64,000 nucleotides of DNA from Callorhinus ursinus. Its lineage: Eukaryota; Chordata; Mammalia; Carnivora; Otariidae. The stretch covers positions 23,428,502 through 23,492,501 of the forward strand of contig NW_020312827.1 in NCBI RefSeq assembly GCF_003265705.1. Reading direction: 5' to 3'. Made by a program: the position numbers and the translations under genes. Positions 54,861-64,000 of this stretch are shown piece after piece. The notes beneath the pieces are model-generated. The model was not told the origin of the DNA and searched no databases. It was given only the letters and a program-made list of their open reading frames with translations. The number at the start of each line of letters is the position of its first letter. Within the stretch, counting starts at the first letter, position 1.

Positions 54861-55674
54861 CTTATGTTCTTTTCTTGGTAGGAGAGCTTTCTTTCCTCAC
54901 CAGAAATTCCCAGATGCTTGAAGTTCATGTCTAATGTCAAGGCCCATCGTGAAGAACCTCATAGTCTCCAACATCCTTCTTTCTCGTACCCCTGTCAGAT
55001 GCCACACTGGGGGGCCAGATGAGTCACAGAGCTCACCCAGCATAGAGAATTGTGTTCCAGACTCTCCCCCATCCTGGAGTGGCCGCGCTGGGACTGTTCT
55101 TCACCCCACGCTGCCTCCTCGCCACCACTGCCATCTGCACCCTCCTTCTCAAGGATCACCATCTGTTTTCCTGATACCACTCAGCCGCCCCCAGCACTTT
55201 GCTCAGTTTCCTAACCCACTGCTTGAGCCACTCTCCCTGCAACTTGTAATTTCCCTTTCCACAGTCCATCCATTCCATCTTCCCCTTCCCAGCCCACTAC
55301 TTCAAGAGTTTACATATTTGTAATCTCCTGCTTTCTTGCTCACTCCCATGCCAAGCCCCCACTAACCTAGAAATTCCAACAGGGCCCATTGCTTGGGCTA
55401 AGATTTTGCCACTATACTATGCATGTCTGCTGAATAAACAAATGAGGCTCTTTCTTTCTGCCCCCTCTCTATCCCAGCCTGGGCTCCCATTTTCTGAAAC
55501 ATTATCTAAGCCCACTTGCCCCTCTTCTTACAAGTATACTCCCTTCCTACAAAGCAAACAAAGGCTGGGTACACAGTAATTGTTATAGGTAAATGCAGAG
55601 TGCTAGTACTGGGTCACAAAGAAATATTCCTAAAGATGACTGCTGCTCTTTTTTTCACTAAAAAGTTCTGTACT
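54861..55674. other. C/T-rich unassigned sequence
   Basis: The 129-aa plus frame (54,934-55,323) is Pro/Ser/His-rich from composition and lacks a domain. 'tgctgaataaacaaatgag' near 55,428 might be an L2 end. Confidence 0.35.
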
Positions 55675-55870
55675 GTAGGAGGGCAGTGATCACTTCTATG
55701 TAATCATACTTAGCACTTAAAAGTTCTTAATAAATTTGTGAGGAATGACTAAAAGGTTTGGACACTTAATGCAGCCCACAATGACTTCCACCTGTCTGGC
55801 ATCTATTCTGTGCCAGAAATTTCACATACATTATCTCACTTAATACATGAAAGAATTCTGTAAGGTTGGG
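55675..55870. mobile_element. L2 tail (sense) and MIR fragment (antisense)
   Basis: 55,675-55,755 ('atcatacttagcacttaaaa', 'gttcttaataaatttgtgag') is an L2 3' tail. 55,790-55,870 ('ctattctgtgccagaaattt', 'acattatctcacttaataca') is antisense MIR. Confidence 0.6.
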
Positions 55871-57199
55871 AAAGGAAGTTCAGGGAAGGGATTCAGCTCT
55901 CTGGCTTCCATATCTGGGCATAGCCCTTTTCCTTTCTGTACCCTCAAAAGTATCCATCAAGAGGTCCAACCCAGGTCCTGCATCCTCTATTTTTTTTTAG
56001 TAGAGATTAGTTTCAGTGCTTTATTTCCCTTCCTGTTCTTTCTAATCAATAATTCTCTTCTCTGACCACTCCCCCTGCCCCGACCCTCTACATCTCCAGT
56101 CCCTTGAGAAGCCCTTCCCATTCTTTACTCCCCAACAGATGTATGGCAAATTAAGACAAGAGCAAACAGAAGTTTTGCAACAAAGGCTACTCTGGAAGCA
56201 AATCACAGTGCTGTATGAAGGGTAACTGTGAGAAACAGATTTCAGTGATTAATGCCCTATGCACACTGGTGGTGAAAATAGATATTAGGCAATTGTTGAC
56301 TAAGAAAATCACAAAATATGAAAATCTGGCATGTAACTATGGGGACCAGGGAATCAACCTCTTCCCCTACCAAATGCTCTAATGCATCTGCTTCCAAACT
56401 CTGAATTAACTGGTTCAAGTCTTCTCTCTACTTTACAGCCTCTGGTAAGTGAATAAGTGCACACTATCAATGCCAAAAACTGGAAAGAAAATTATCTCAA
56501 AGTTAAAAAAATCAACTAAACATGGATAAATCACCTTTGAAGAATTCAAATATACCAACAGCTTCACATTCTTGGTTTTTAAATATTAACTGTCTACTTT
56601 GTCCTTCCATGCCCCATCACCTTTTCTCCAATTTATCTTCTAATTCATGTAACAAGTGTGGATCACATTAAAAACTGATGATCCCACCCCTTTTGGTGTT
56701 GCTGATCAGACTTATGAGGACCACATTGCTGCAGATGGGCAAGATCTCTACAGCAGATATCTGGGGTGGGGGGGGAATCAAGATGTCTCTTTTACTTCCT
56801 TTACTTCAAAGAAAAGAGATAACAAGTTTATGAGTCAGTCCAGTCTGCCTCACTCTCCTAAAGCATACCCCATCCTCCTTCATGTCAATCTTCAATGTGA
56901 GCAAACATGCAGAACAACTCTGGTGGAAGGGTGAGACATACTAGTCTCACTAATACAGCTACCAAGACACCTATTTACTTTGGCTCCCAAGAACAGGTTG
57001 CCCTTCTTAACTGGAAGTGGTTCCCTATCCAGCTCTCTTTTTATAAGCCATATGCTGACTTTTTCTTTCTTTTATACTTGCTCTTGAAAATCTCTCTGGA
57101 TTCAGGGGACTTTATTAGGTCTCTTCCTCTCTCTCTGGATTTTCCTCCAAAAGTCTACCAAACTATTCTTGAACATGGATTCATTATTAATCATATCAC
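55871..57199. other. Unassigned sequence (1.3 kb)
   Basis: No gene or sure repeat is recognised. A G-run (GGGGTGGGGGGGG) lies near 56,763. Confidence 0.35.
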
Positions 57200-57450
57200 A
57201 TTCCAAGTAGAGGGAATTCAGGAATAAATAAGACAAACAAATCTCCTGTTCTCACATTCCTTTGATACTAGGAGGGATGATGGTTTTCTACCATAGAACA
57301 TATGAACAGGAAGATACTTTCAAATAGTGATACCTACCATGAACAAAACAAAGCCATAGGATGTGATTAAAAAGTGGTTAGGGGAAGGAAGGCCATTTTA
57401 GACTGGATGGGCAGGGAATGGTTCTGTGAATTTTGACTGATAAGAAGAAG
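57200..57450 (-). mobile_element. L2 LINE 3' fragment, antisense
   Basis: 'gaattcaggaataaataaga', 'gatgtgattaaaaagtggtt' and 'ggatgggcagggaatggttc' match antisense L2 blocks. Confidence 0.55.
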
Positions 57451-57699
57451 CCCATCGTGAATGAATTTTTTTTATAGGATAGGACAAATATTACTTGGTA
57501 AAATTCCAGCTAAGAGGTAAATAAAATTTCAGAAATGCCATTAAGGTGTGTCATTCTTAGAAGTCATTCTGTAAAATGATGGAGGGGACATTTGTTATAT
57601 GAAGGACATGAGAACAGAAGAGAATCAAGCCATCATAATACTTCACTTTACCTCAAGGAACATGTAACTACTTCCCAGGAAGTTGCAGTCTTCAGCTTT
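57451..57699. other. Unassigned AT-rich sequence
   Basis: No gene or sure repeat is recognised. Confidence 0.3.
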
Positions 57700-57960
57700 T
57701 TATAGCATAGTGATTAAGAAAACGGACTCTGGAAGCAGAATACCTGGCATTAATCCCGGCTTTGCTATTTACTAGCTGTGTGACCTTTGGTGAGTTGTAT
57801 GAGGCAACCTCTTTGTGCCTCATTTTTCTGATCTATAAAATAGTTATAATATTACCTGCCTCAAAAGCTTGTCGTGAGAATTAAAAAATTTAATATATGT
57901 AAAGCACTCATAGCAAACCACAAGATATAATATGTGCTGTATAAGTATTACCATCATATT
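57700..57960 (+). mobile_element. MIR SINE, sense, full length
   Basis: 'agcatagtgattaagaaaac', 'ggactctggaagcagaatac', 'tatttactagctgtgtgacc', 'ctcatttttctgatctataa' and 'atatatgtaaagcactcata' make one of the best MIR copies here. Confidence 0.93.
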
Positions 57961-58394
57961 GCCAAGTGCATCCCTTTATGAACGCTCGCACACACATCAG
58001 CATCAGGCATTCTCCCAGCCCACTCCTCAGGACAATCAGTGTAGAGACCCTTACGCAAATTGAGGGATCTAGATCCCAGCAGGCAGCAGGTTCAAGCCCA
58101 AGCTTGAAGAGATTTTTTTTTAAGTCAGGGATGGAGACTCAGTTCATGGAAAAATATAGACTTCTGCTTCCTTTAGAACCCTCTCAAGCCAGATGATGTT
58201 TCTCTAACTGTAACACTCACATTCAGCTTATAGAAGGCTCAAAAGAAGCCCCAGCACTCCCAGGACTTTTTCCAAGTCTCTTGGCTACAATAACTACCTG
58301 AAGTTCAGAGTTGTTATTCACCAGATATTAGTACTTGTCAAGGCAAAGAGCAGCTTTCCTGGAGTCACAGTTCATCTGATTCCTTTGTGAGCTG
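57961..58394. other. Unassigned sequence
   Basis: No gene or repeat is recognised. Confidence 0.35.
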
Positions 58395-58480
58395 TAAGTG
58401 CGCCCAAGGTTCAGCACTTAGTACATTGCCTAGAATATTAAAGGTGCCCAACAAATGTTTGTGGAATAAATGAATTACAG
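58395..58480 (+). mobile_element. L2 LINE 3' tail, sense
   Basis: 'ttcagcacttagtacattgc', 'ctagaatattaaaggtgccc' and 'aacaaatgtttgtggaataa' are a clear L2 tail. Confidence 0.85.
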
Positions 58481-58790
58481 CTCTTTCATTATGCTTGTGC
58501 TTCAGGTGGACAGTAATATACTCCTTGTAATTAATATAGGCTTGTACTTTTCCCTCTAACCACCAGGAAGAAAACTAAATAAATGAAGCATTATAAAACA
58601 ATCAGTTGACATCATAGAATAAAAGCAAATGTGAAAGCAGTCATTAGTTTTTAGGGTGGACATCCATCCAGCAAGCCCTCGACAGCTTGCTATTCTGATT
58701 TCATCTCAACCCTCCTATGGGGCAATGATGATCTTTAGAACTGTTTGTGGACAATTTCCACTCAAATTCCCTATAGAGGTATAGTGCTTC
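58481..58790. other. Unassigned sequence
   Basis: No gene or repeat is recognised. Confidence 0.35.
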
Positions 58791-58865
58791 CAGCACCACG
58801 GAGACCTCCCAACAGCTGCCCTCTTCTAGGAGCGCTTGGCTTTCTCAGCACCACGGAGAGCTCCC
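58791..58865. repeat. 20-bp direct repeat pair around a CTCF-like site
   Basis: CAGCACCACGGAGACCTCCC (58,791-58,810) and CAGCACCACGGAGAGCTCCC (58,846-58,865) differ at one base. Between them, CTGCCCTCTTCTAG (58,816-58,829) fits 12 of 14 positions of the CTCF reverse core. No known repeat explains the pair. Confidence 0.6.
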
Positions 58866-59829
58866 TTGCTGCGCAGCCGGTATCCCACACTTCTCATCTT
58901 TCCTGATCAGTGAGTGAGAAGTCCACTCGGAATTGCCCACGAATGATCCCAGTGAAACTACCTCCACTGCAGTTCAAATATCAGAAAGGGGCAAAAGGTG
59001 ATCCTGGTAAAAAGCTCTCCAAAGTCCAAGGAATATTCAAAGAATCTGCTATCCTGTGGTAGGGATAGAGAGAGTGGGTCTGAAGACAGCTGACTAATGA
59101 TTGCAGATACTTTTGTGCCAGATCGGCATTTTTATTTCTTTTTCCCCCAGAAGTAAAATACCCAAGGTGAATTCAAAAACTGCAGTCCAAACTGCGATCA
59201 GATCAACGTGGCTGTACCAGACAAAACTGATCTTATCTGAATGGTGACTTTATCCACTTTGGAGAGCAGAACTCATTACAATAATAAGGAGCGACAGAAA
59301 TGGGAGGAAGAGCAATCACAGCAGAGCCAGGAAAGAATTCACTTTACTATCATTTTGGAGGATTAATTCTAAGTTTCCCTCCTATAAATGTCATTTTTCA
59401 CTTCAGCAGGAGGTCCGGGGTCTGAAATTATTCTAGCAGACTTGCAAAACGCATCACTTTGCACCTGATTTGCAATCCATTTCTGCTTCCTCCTACCAAG
59501 CTCAATGGTATTTGTTTAATGGTCACCTGGCCCTCTGCATGCTCCATTGTGCTGGTGTAGAAAGATGTACACACACCGGAGGTCAGGGGGTAGGATACAG
59601 GTGTTCAGGAAGGTCTGAGAGTACAGGGGTAAGGAAAATAATGCGTGGGCTTACAAGCACAAAAGAGGTGTCCACACTCACAAACAGGGTTGTATGGCTG
59701 TAAGGGGAAGTGAATAGGGAAGAAACATGTGAAGCAGCTGTGTGTGGTTAAGAAAATGTATTATTTCTAGACCTGGTCCCCCCTCTACTTCCCTTATCTA
59801 CTAGACAAATTAAATGGGATGATTATAAA
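58866..59829. other. Repeat-free stretch (1 kb)
   Basis: No transposon or exon is recognised. From 58,870 to 59,480 the composition is balanced, with a few CpGs, a GATA/TTATC pair near 59,230-59,250 and AT-rich words. It looks like a candidate enhancer but only comparison can show that. Confidence 0.3.
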
Positions 59830-60310
59830 GTTACCTGGATCCTCCTCATTGGAGATACTAAGTATTTCTAGTCTCATCTCAGCAGCTCCCTAAATGCCAG
59901 CCACACTGGATTAATTGCCTTTCCTCAGACTTGCTACACACTTTTTTACACCTCTAGGCTTTTTCTTATGCTGTTCCTTTATCCCAAAATTCCCTCCTGA
60001 CTATTTCTTCCTCTCCATCTCCCCACCTAATTAAAATTATATTCATGCTTCAAGGCCTGGGTTAGAGGCCTGTTCCTCCATGACACTGCCCCTAAATCTC
60101 CTCCATAATAATTCACTTCCTTCTCTTTGTTCTCACAACAGGCTATTTTTAACTCACATTAGACTTATTTGTTTGCATGTTTCTCTCTCCCTCTAGATTA
60201 TAAACTCCTTGAAAGCAACAGTATTTTTAATCTTTGTATTCTTGGCAACACACTGCACCATTCCTTGGTCATAGACACATTTCAAAATACGTTTTTGAGT
60301 AAATGAACAA
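59830..60310 (+). mobile_element. L2 LINE, sense, 3' half
   Basis: 'atgccagccacactggatta', 'cttatgctgttcctttatcc', 'catgcttcaaggcctgggtt', 'tccatgacactgcccctaaa', 'tctagattataaactccttg' and 'aagcaacagtatttttaatc' follow the L2 3' order closely. Confidence 0.85.
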
Positions 60311-61689
60311 AATTTAACAATATAAAGCACAAAGCCAGAATATTTTCCTCTACCATCTTTTGCCTAAAATCTTGTGCTATAAATAACTTGGAAATGGCCA
60401 AGTCTTTCCAGGTGTCGATTTTCTCCCACCAGTTTAACAATTGGGAGAAAGAAGTTCGTCTCTGGTGTCCCTGGCTAGGGCTAGATCTACAATCCCCAGC
60501 AATAAACAGAACAGAGCCTTTGACTTAAGATCAGAGCACACCTCACTGACTCTTATATATACCACTAGCGACATCTCTTCAACTGGTGGTCAGATTCTAA
60601 ACACTACTTATGGACCCACGGTGCTTAAAATTTCCTACCCGAGCAGCCTTATCTGAATTTTTCCTTTAGAGATTTATAGTATCTCTCTGATTTTACAAGT
60701 CTTAGCTTTCCCTCCAAAATTCATACTCTTGTCAAGCAGCTCTTTACTACCTCACTGAACCTCAGGTCCTGGGTCTTTCAAAGCACCTCTGTACCTGGTG
60801 CCAATGTATCAACCCAAAGTTACTATATGTATGAGTGTGGATGTGAACATGACCAGACACTACAGCATGTGTGTATAAAGTTGTTTTCGCTCGGCATCAC
60901 CCTATGTTCCATTATACAAAGGTCAGTGCACACTCCCATTAGGAACAAAACACTCTTCCCAAGAAGAATAATGATAAACTGAATGCCGGCAAAATGCCTC
61001 CATTGTCTTCCTCATAACCTTTCCATCTAAGAGCAATTGTCACTACCCAACAGCACCTACATCCTCCACATCCACCATTTCATGCTAGAGTCTGACCAAC
61101 AGGAAAAGGGAGTGAAGGCTGCTGAATCTCAGTTGGAGTCTGTTTCTTCACTGGCACCCTCTGGGAAAGACTGGGGCTGGGGTCAATTTTCCACCTTCCC
61201 AGCTTTCCCATTCCATGCATCTCCTATCACTGGCTTCTTCATGCACCACCCCCACATCTTGCTCAGTTCCTTTCAAGAAATCTGAATCTTGAAGGATGGG
61301 TTATGACCTTCCCACCTTCTCAACCCATGGCAGTCTGTGTCCTTTGATTTTCATTTATTTGCTTCCTGAGTCTTAAGCTATAAGTGGGCTTTGTGCTCTG
61401 ATAGTCCAAAAATTTTACTTTTCCTGCCACCCACATCCCCTGATAAGAAGAGGGACGATGCAACACCCTTGAGAAGGAAGAGATGGGGAAAGCAATACCA
61501 TGCTGTAGTAGACAGTCTTGTCTGTCAATACCAAGACTGTAGTGACAGTCTTGCATCCTGAATGATCACTGAGTCTCATCATAATCACTTTGAAAACTTA
61601 GTGGCTAATTTCCACTGCTCTGGGATTACTTCTCATTTTTTTGGCTATTTCTGCCAGAATCAAAGGAATTAAAGAAAAAGCCAACATGT
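60311..61689. other. Unassigned sequence (1.4 kb)
   Basis: No gene or sure repeat is recognised. Confidence 0.35.
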
Positions 61690-61880
61690 AAAAGAAGCAG
61701 CATTATACTGAGTTTGAATTTATTTCTACCTCTTCAAGCTCTGAGACTTACTGATCTTGAAGCTGTTTCCTCATCTCTAAAATGGAAAGCATACTTAACC
61801 CAGGACAATGACTAAATGAAATGGCATAAGTGACAGTGCCTAGGACAATGTCAGGCACATAAGAGAAACTGTTCCTATGC
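61690..61880 (+). mobile_element. MIR SINE, sense
   Basis: 'agctgtttcctcatctctaa', 'aatggaaagcatacttaacc' and 'gtgcctaggacaatgtcagg' follow MIR. Confidence 0.75.
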
Positions 61881-62799
61881 CCTGTGGGGCAGGCCTCAAG
61901 GACTTCCATGGTTAGTGTGGACTTGTGGCAGGTGGGGGCAGCAGAGGGTCATTAGGGCAGAGGAAAGGAAGGGCAGAAGGCCCTGAATCACTGGTTCCAA
62001 GAGGGGGGTTCCAAACGGCAGGCATCTCAAAACAGGCCAGATCCTCCAACAGGAAATACAGAAGATGGAGCAAGAAGGTACACAGAGGTAAGTGGGTTGT
62101 GAGAGTCATGAGGTCAAGACATCAGGAATTCATGAGAGAACTGGCATTGCAGAGCCAGCCATGCCAGCTGGGGATCCTGGGGGTGCCACAGAGAGAGGTC
62201 AGCAACCAGCCATTGTGGAGACTTCTTCCTTCAGTGGCTTTGAGCCAATGCACCATGTGAAATGGGGTTTGCTCAACCTCAACGCAAGCAGCCCACATCA
62301 GCAAAACTATTTTGTTGGGAAAAGGTGTTTTTTTTTTTTAATCTATAACTCACATCCTTAACCCAACTATAAAGATTTAAGAGTTTCTCCTAGCCTGATA
62401 ATGTCCCCGCCTTGAGGCACTTGCTAAAAAGCCCAACCTTGCAGCTTCCATGTCACATTCTCCAGCTACAAAAATAACTCTCAAATGGGCTGCTTAAGGG
62501 CCCAGGGTAGGTATCAAACAGCCACCCTCGGAAATCACGGAGGCACCTGAACCTGAGTTTTGTCATATGTACGAAGAGGGGACTAGATTGGGCCTTTTTC
62601 TGTTTCTAAAACTGCAAAGGTGCAAAAGCTAGAAGCCTCAGCTTTCTCTTCATTTTCCTTGTGCTAAGTGTGGAACTGAGTGATGATGTCACTTTACTGC
62701 TGGGGACCCCAGGTGGGCCATCAGAGCAGTCCAGCTGTCCCCAACAATTGTTCCTGGGGCTTGGCAGCATTCAGACCTCGTAGATGTGTATACCACACA
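61881..62799. other. Unassigned sequence
   Basis: No gene or sure repeat is recognised. 62,530-62,610 may hold a diverged MIR3. A T-run lies at about 62,328. Confidence 0.3.
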
Positions 62800-62804
62800 T
62801 GGGT

Positions 62805-63105
62805 CTTGCCCCCCTCAAAACCATCCCTGGCTGCACATTAGAATCACCTGGGAAAATTTTAAGCCTCTATCACCAGGAATTTTTATTTTATTGGTCTGGA
62901 GTAGGGTGAAGGATAATGATTAAAATAGGTACTTACCAGTAAGGCAAGAGCCCAACCAATCAGATGGATGCTGGCAGTACACCATATCTTTATCTACACC
63001 AGGAGTGTCAACCCCAGCCATGGGGCCGAGTCATCAGTGTGTTTTAAAAGCAGCCCCCAGGATTCTGATGTACAGCCAGAATAGAGAACCACTGAGGCTA
63101 AGGCT
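62805..63105 (+). mobile_element. hAT-Charlie element(s), two pieces
   Basis: 62,825-62,900 ('gctgcacattagaatcacct', 'gggaaaattttaagcctcta') is the left half. 63,040-63,105 ('aagcagcccccaggattctg', 'aatagagaaccactgaggc') is the right half of a MER20/MER5-type element. They could be one element split by about 130 bases. Confidence 0.6.
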
Positions 63106-63214
63106 AACCTTGCCTCCAGGTAAACGCCCAGTGACTGAAGACTCCTCCATGAATGACAGCAACTCATGAATGAATTGACCGAAGGCACTCTCTGCTCTGG
63201 GAAAGAAGGCAAGG

Positions 63215-63350
63215 AGATGAGGTTGTAATCGCATGGTTTTGAGGGCAGGGACAATGTCACATTCCCCTTTAACTCTCCAGTACCTCTCACAGTGCCTGGC
63301 ACATAGTAGGGAATCAATAATATCCAGTGCATGAATGAAGATCACTAGCC
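63215..63350 (+). mobile_element. L2 LINE 3' tail, sense
   Basis: 'tttgagggcagggacaatgt', 'cagtgcctggcacatagtag' and 'ggaatcaataatatccagtg' followed by 'catgaatgaag' are a good L2 3' end. Confidence 0.9.
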
Positions 63351-64000
63351 CTCCGTGGGCTTCTGTCAGGAGGCAAAGTGGCAATATATAACCCCACAGA
63401 GAATGCATATAGACAGTGTGCACATACTTCTCATCCATTCTACAAAGCTGGCTTTATTTTTATTGAATGAAGTGAAGTGGGTTTTGTTCATTTTTCACAT
63501 CAAGTATTTTCAGGGCAATCACTAAGTAGTTTGGGAGAAAGTGGGGCTTTCTCATCTTCGTGTAACTACTCCACCCAGATCCCTCTCCCAGGTCCAGGAA
63601 AGCTTTCTTTGTGGGTGAATTTCTAGCAGCACCAGCTGAAACCTATGTTCTTGTCTCCAGAAATTCTGATGGACAATTCAGTTCTTCCTCAGTCCCCTGA
63701 TATATCCCTGGTCTTGCTGTCCCAGCCTGAACCATGCTGGCACCTTACCCCCACTTTTCTTGCCACACTCCCCCAGCCCCCCACAGCACTGACCCACTTC
63801 TGCCGTCTGCAAGCATGGTGTGGGTCTCTGGCTGAATTAGGGGGGGAAGAAAACAGACAGCTATTTGGAATCTTAATGAGACCAAGTTCATTTCATTATG
63901 TTGTCATTTCATATTTCACTGCCTTGACGGGGAAAGCACAGGAGACCCCAGAGGGCCTTTCTGCTTTGCACACAGGGTGGAGAGGCAGGAGGGAGGAGGG
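63351..64000. other. Unassigned sequence
   Basis: No gene or repeat is recognised up to the end of the window. Confidence 0.35.

Noticed and set aside
1..64000. Dog-type SINEC_Cf insertions
   Set aside because: None was seen. All full SINECs have the GGCGCCTGGGTGGCTCAG form shared by arctoid carnivores, so I do not assign the window to dog.
1..64000. Stand-alone tRNA, snRNA, 5S or known microRNA genes
   Set aside because: tRNA-like boxes occur only in SINEC and MIR heads, and no familiar snRNA or microRNA core was found by eye.

Overview
This window is mammalian nuclear DNA. The evidence is five tRNA-derived, CT-rich SINEs plus one probable fragment. The full-length copies have a GGCGCCTGGGTGGCTCAG head, a CT-rich middle and an (AAATA)n/poly(A) tail, which is the SINEC family of Carnivora. 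All have the form typical of arctoid carnivores (bears, seals, mustelids and relatives). The dog-type SINEC_Cf form was not seen, so an arctoid carnivore is more likely than a dog. No bacterial, plasmid or phage features were seen. There is also no CRISPR array, rRNA, or stand-alone tRNA or snRNA gene.

No protein-coding exon can be supported by eye. The longest open frames lie in antisense L2, in a minisatellite, or in GC-rich CpG-island sequence, and none looks like a conserved protein. The window is best read as intron or intergenic DNA around one probable promoter. The promoter candidate is at about 46.6-47.0 kb on the minus strand: a small CpG island, a TTTAAA box near 47,000, a roughly 350-base GC/CT-rich leader, and a strong splice donor (AAG|GTAAGG) at 46,624/46,623. 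A larger CpG-rich block lies downstream in that orientation at 42.1-43.5 kb and carries a CTCF-like core. The gene name could not be recognised.

Layout. 0-20 kb: ancient repeats (L2, MIR, CR1/L3, old L1M ends), one ERVL-type LTR at 4.7-5.2 kb, an L2 with a MIR inserted in it (9.2-10.4 kb), and an old L1 with a SINEC inserted in it (14.2-14.85 kb). 20-30 kb: a SINEC with target-site duplication, an 8/9-bp minisatellite between 24-bp direct repeats at 21 kb, a (GA)n tract, more L2/MIR, a minus-strand SINEC, and a long antisense L2 (28.1-29.1 kb). 30-41 kb: MIR-dense, with hAT-type fragments, a SINEC with target-site duplication and a (CA)n microsatellite. 42-47 kb: the CpG-rich regulatory block, which has no recognised SINE or LINE but several long homopolymers and a Z-DNA-prone CG/CA tract. 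47-64 kb: L2/MIR/hAT fragments, a SINEC with an 18-bp target-site duplication, and AT-rich stretches that could be conserved noncoding elements (notably 51.5 kb and 58.8-59.5 kb).

Most of the recognisable content is ancient (pre-eutherian L2, MIR and CR1/L3) and young insertions are few. That pattern fits the regulatory surroundings or intron of a conserved gene, but this is an inference. Repeat boundaries were judged by eye against remembered consensus features and are accurate to perhaps 10-40 bases.
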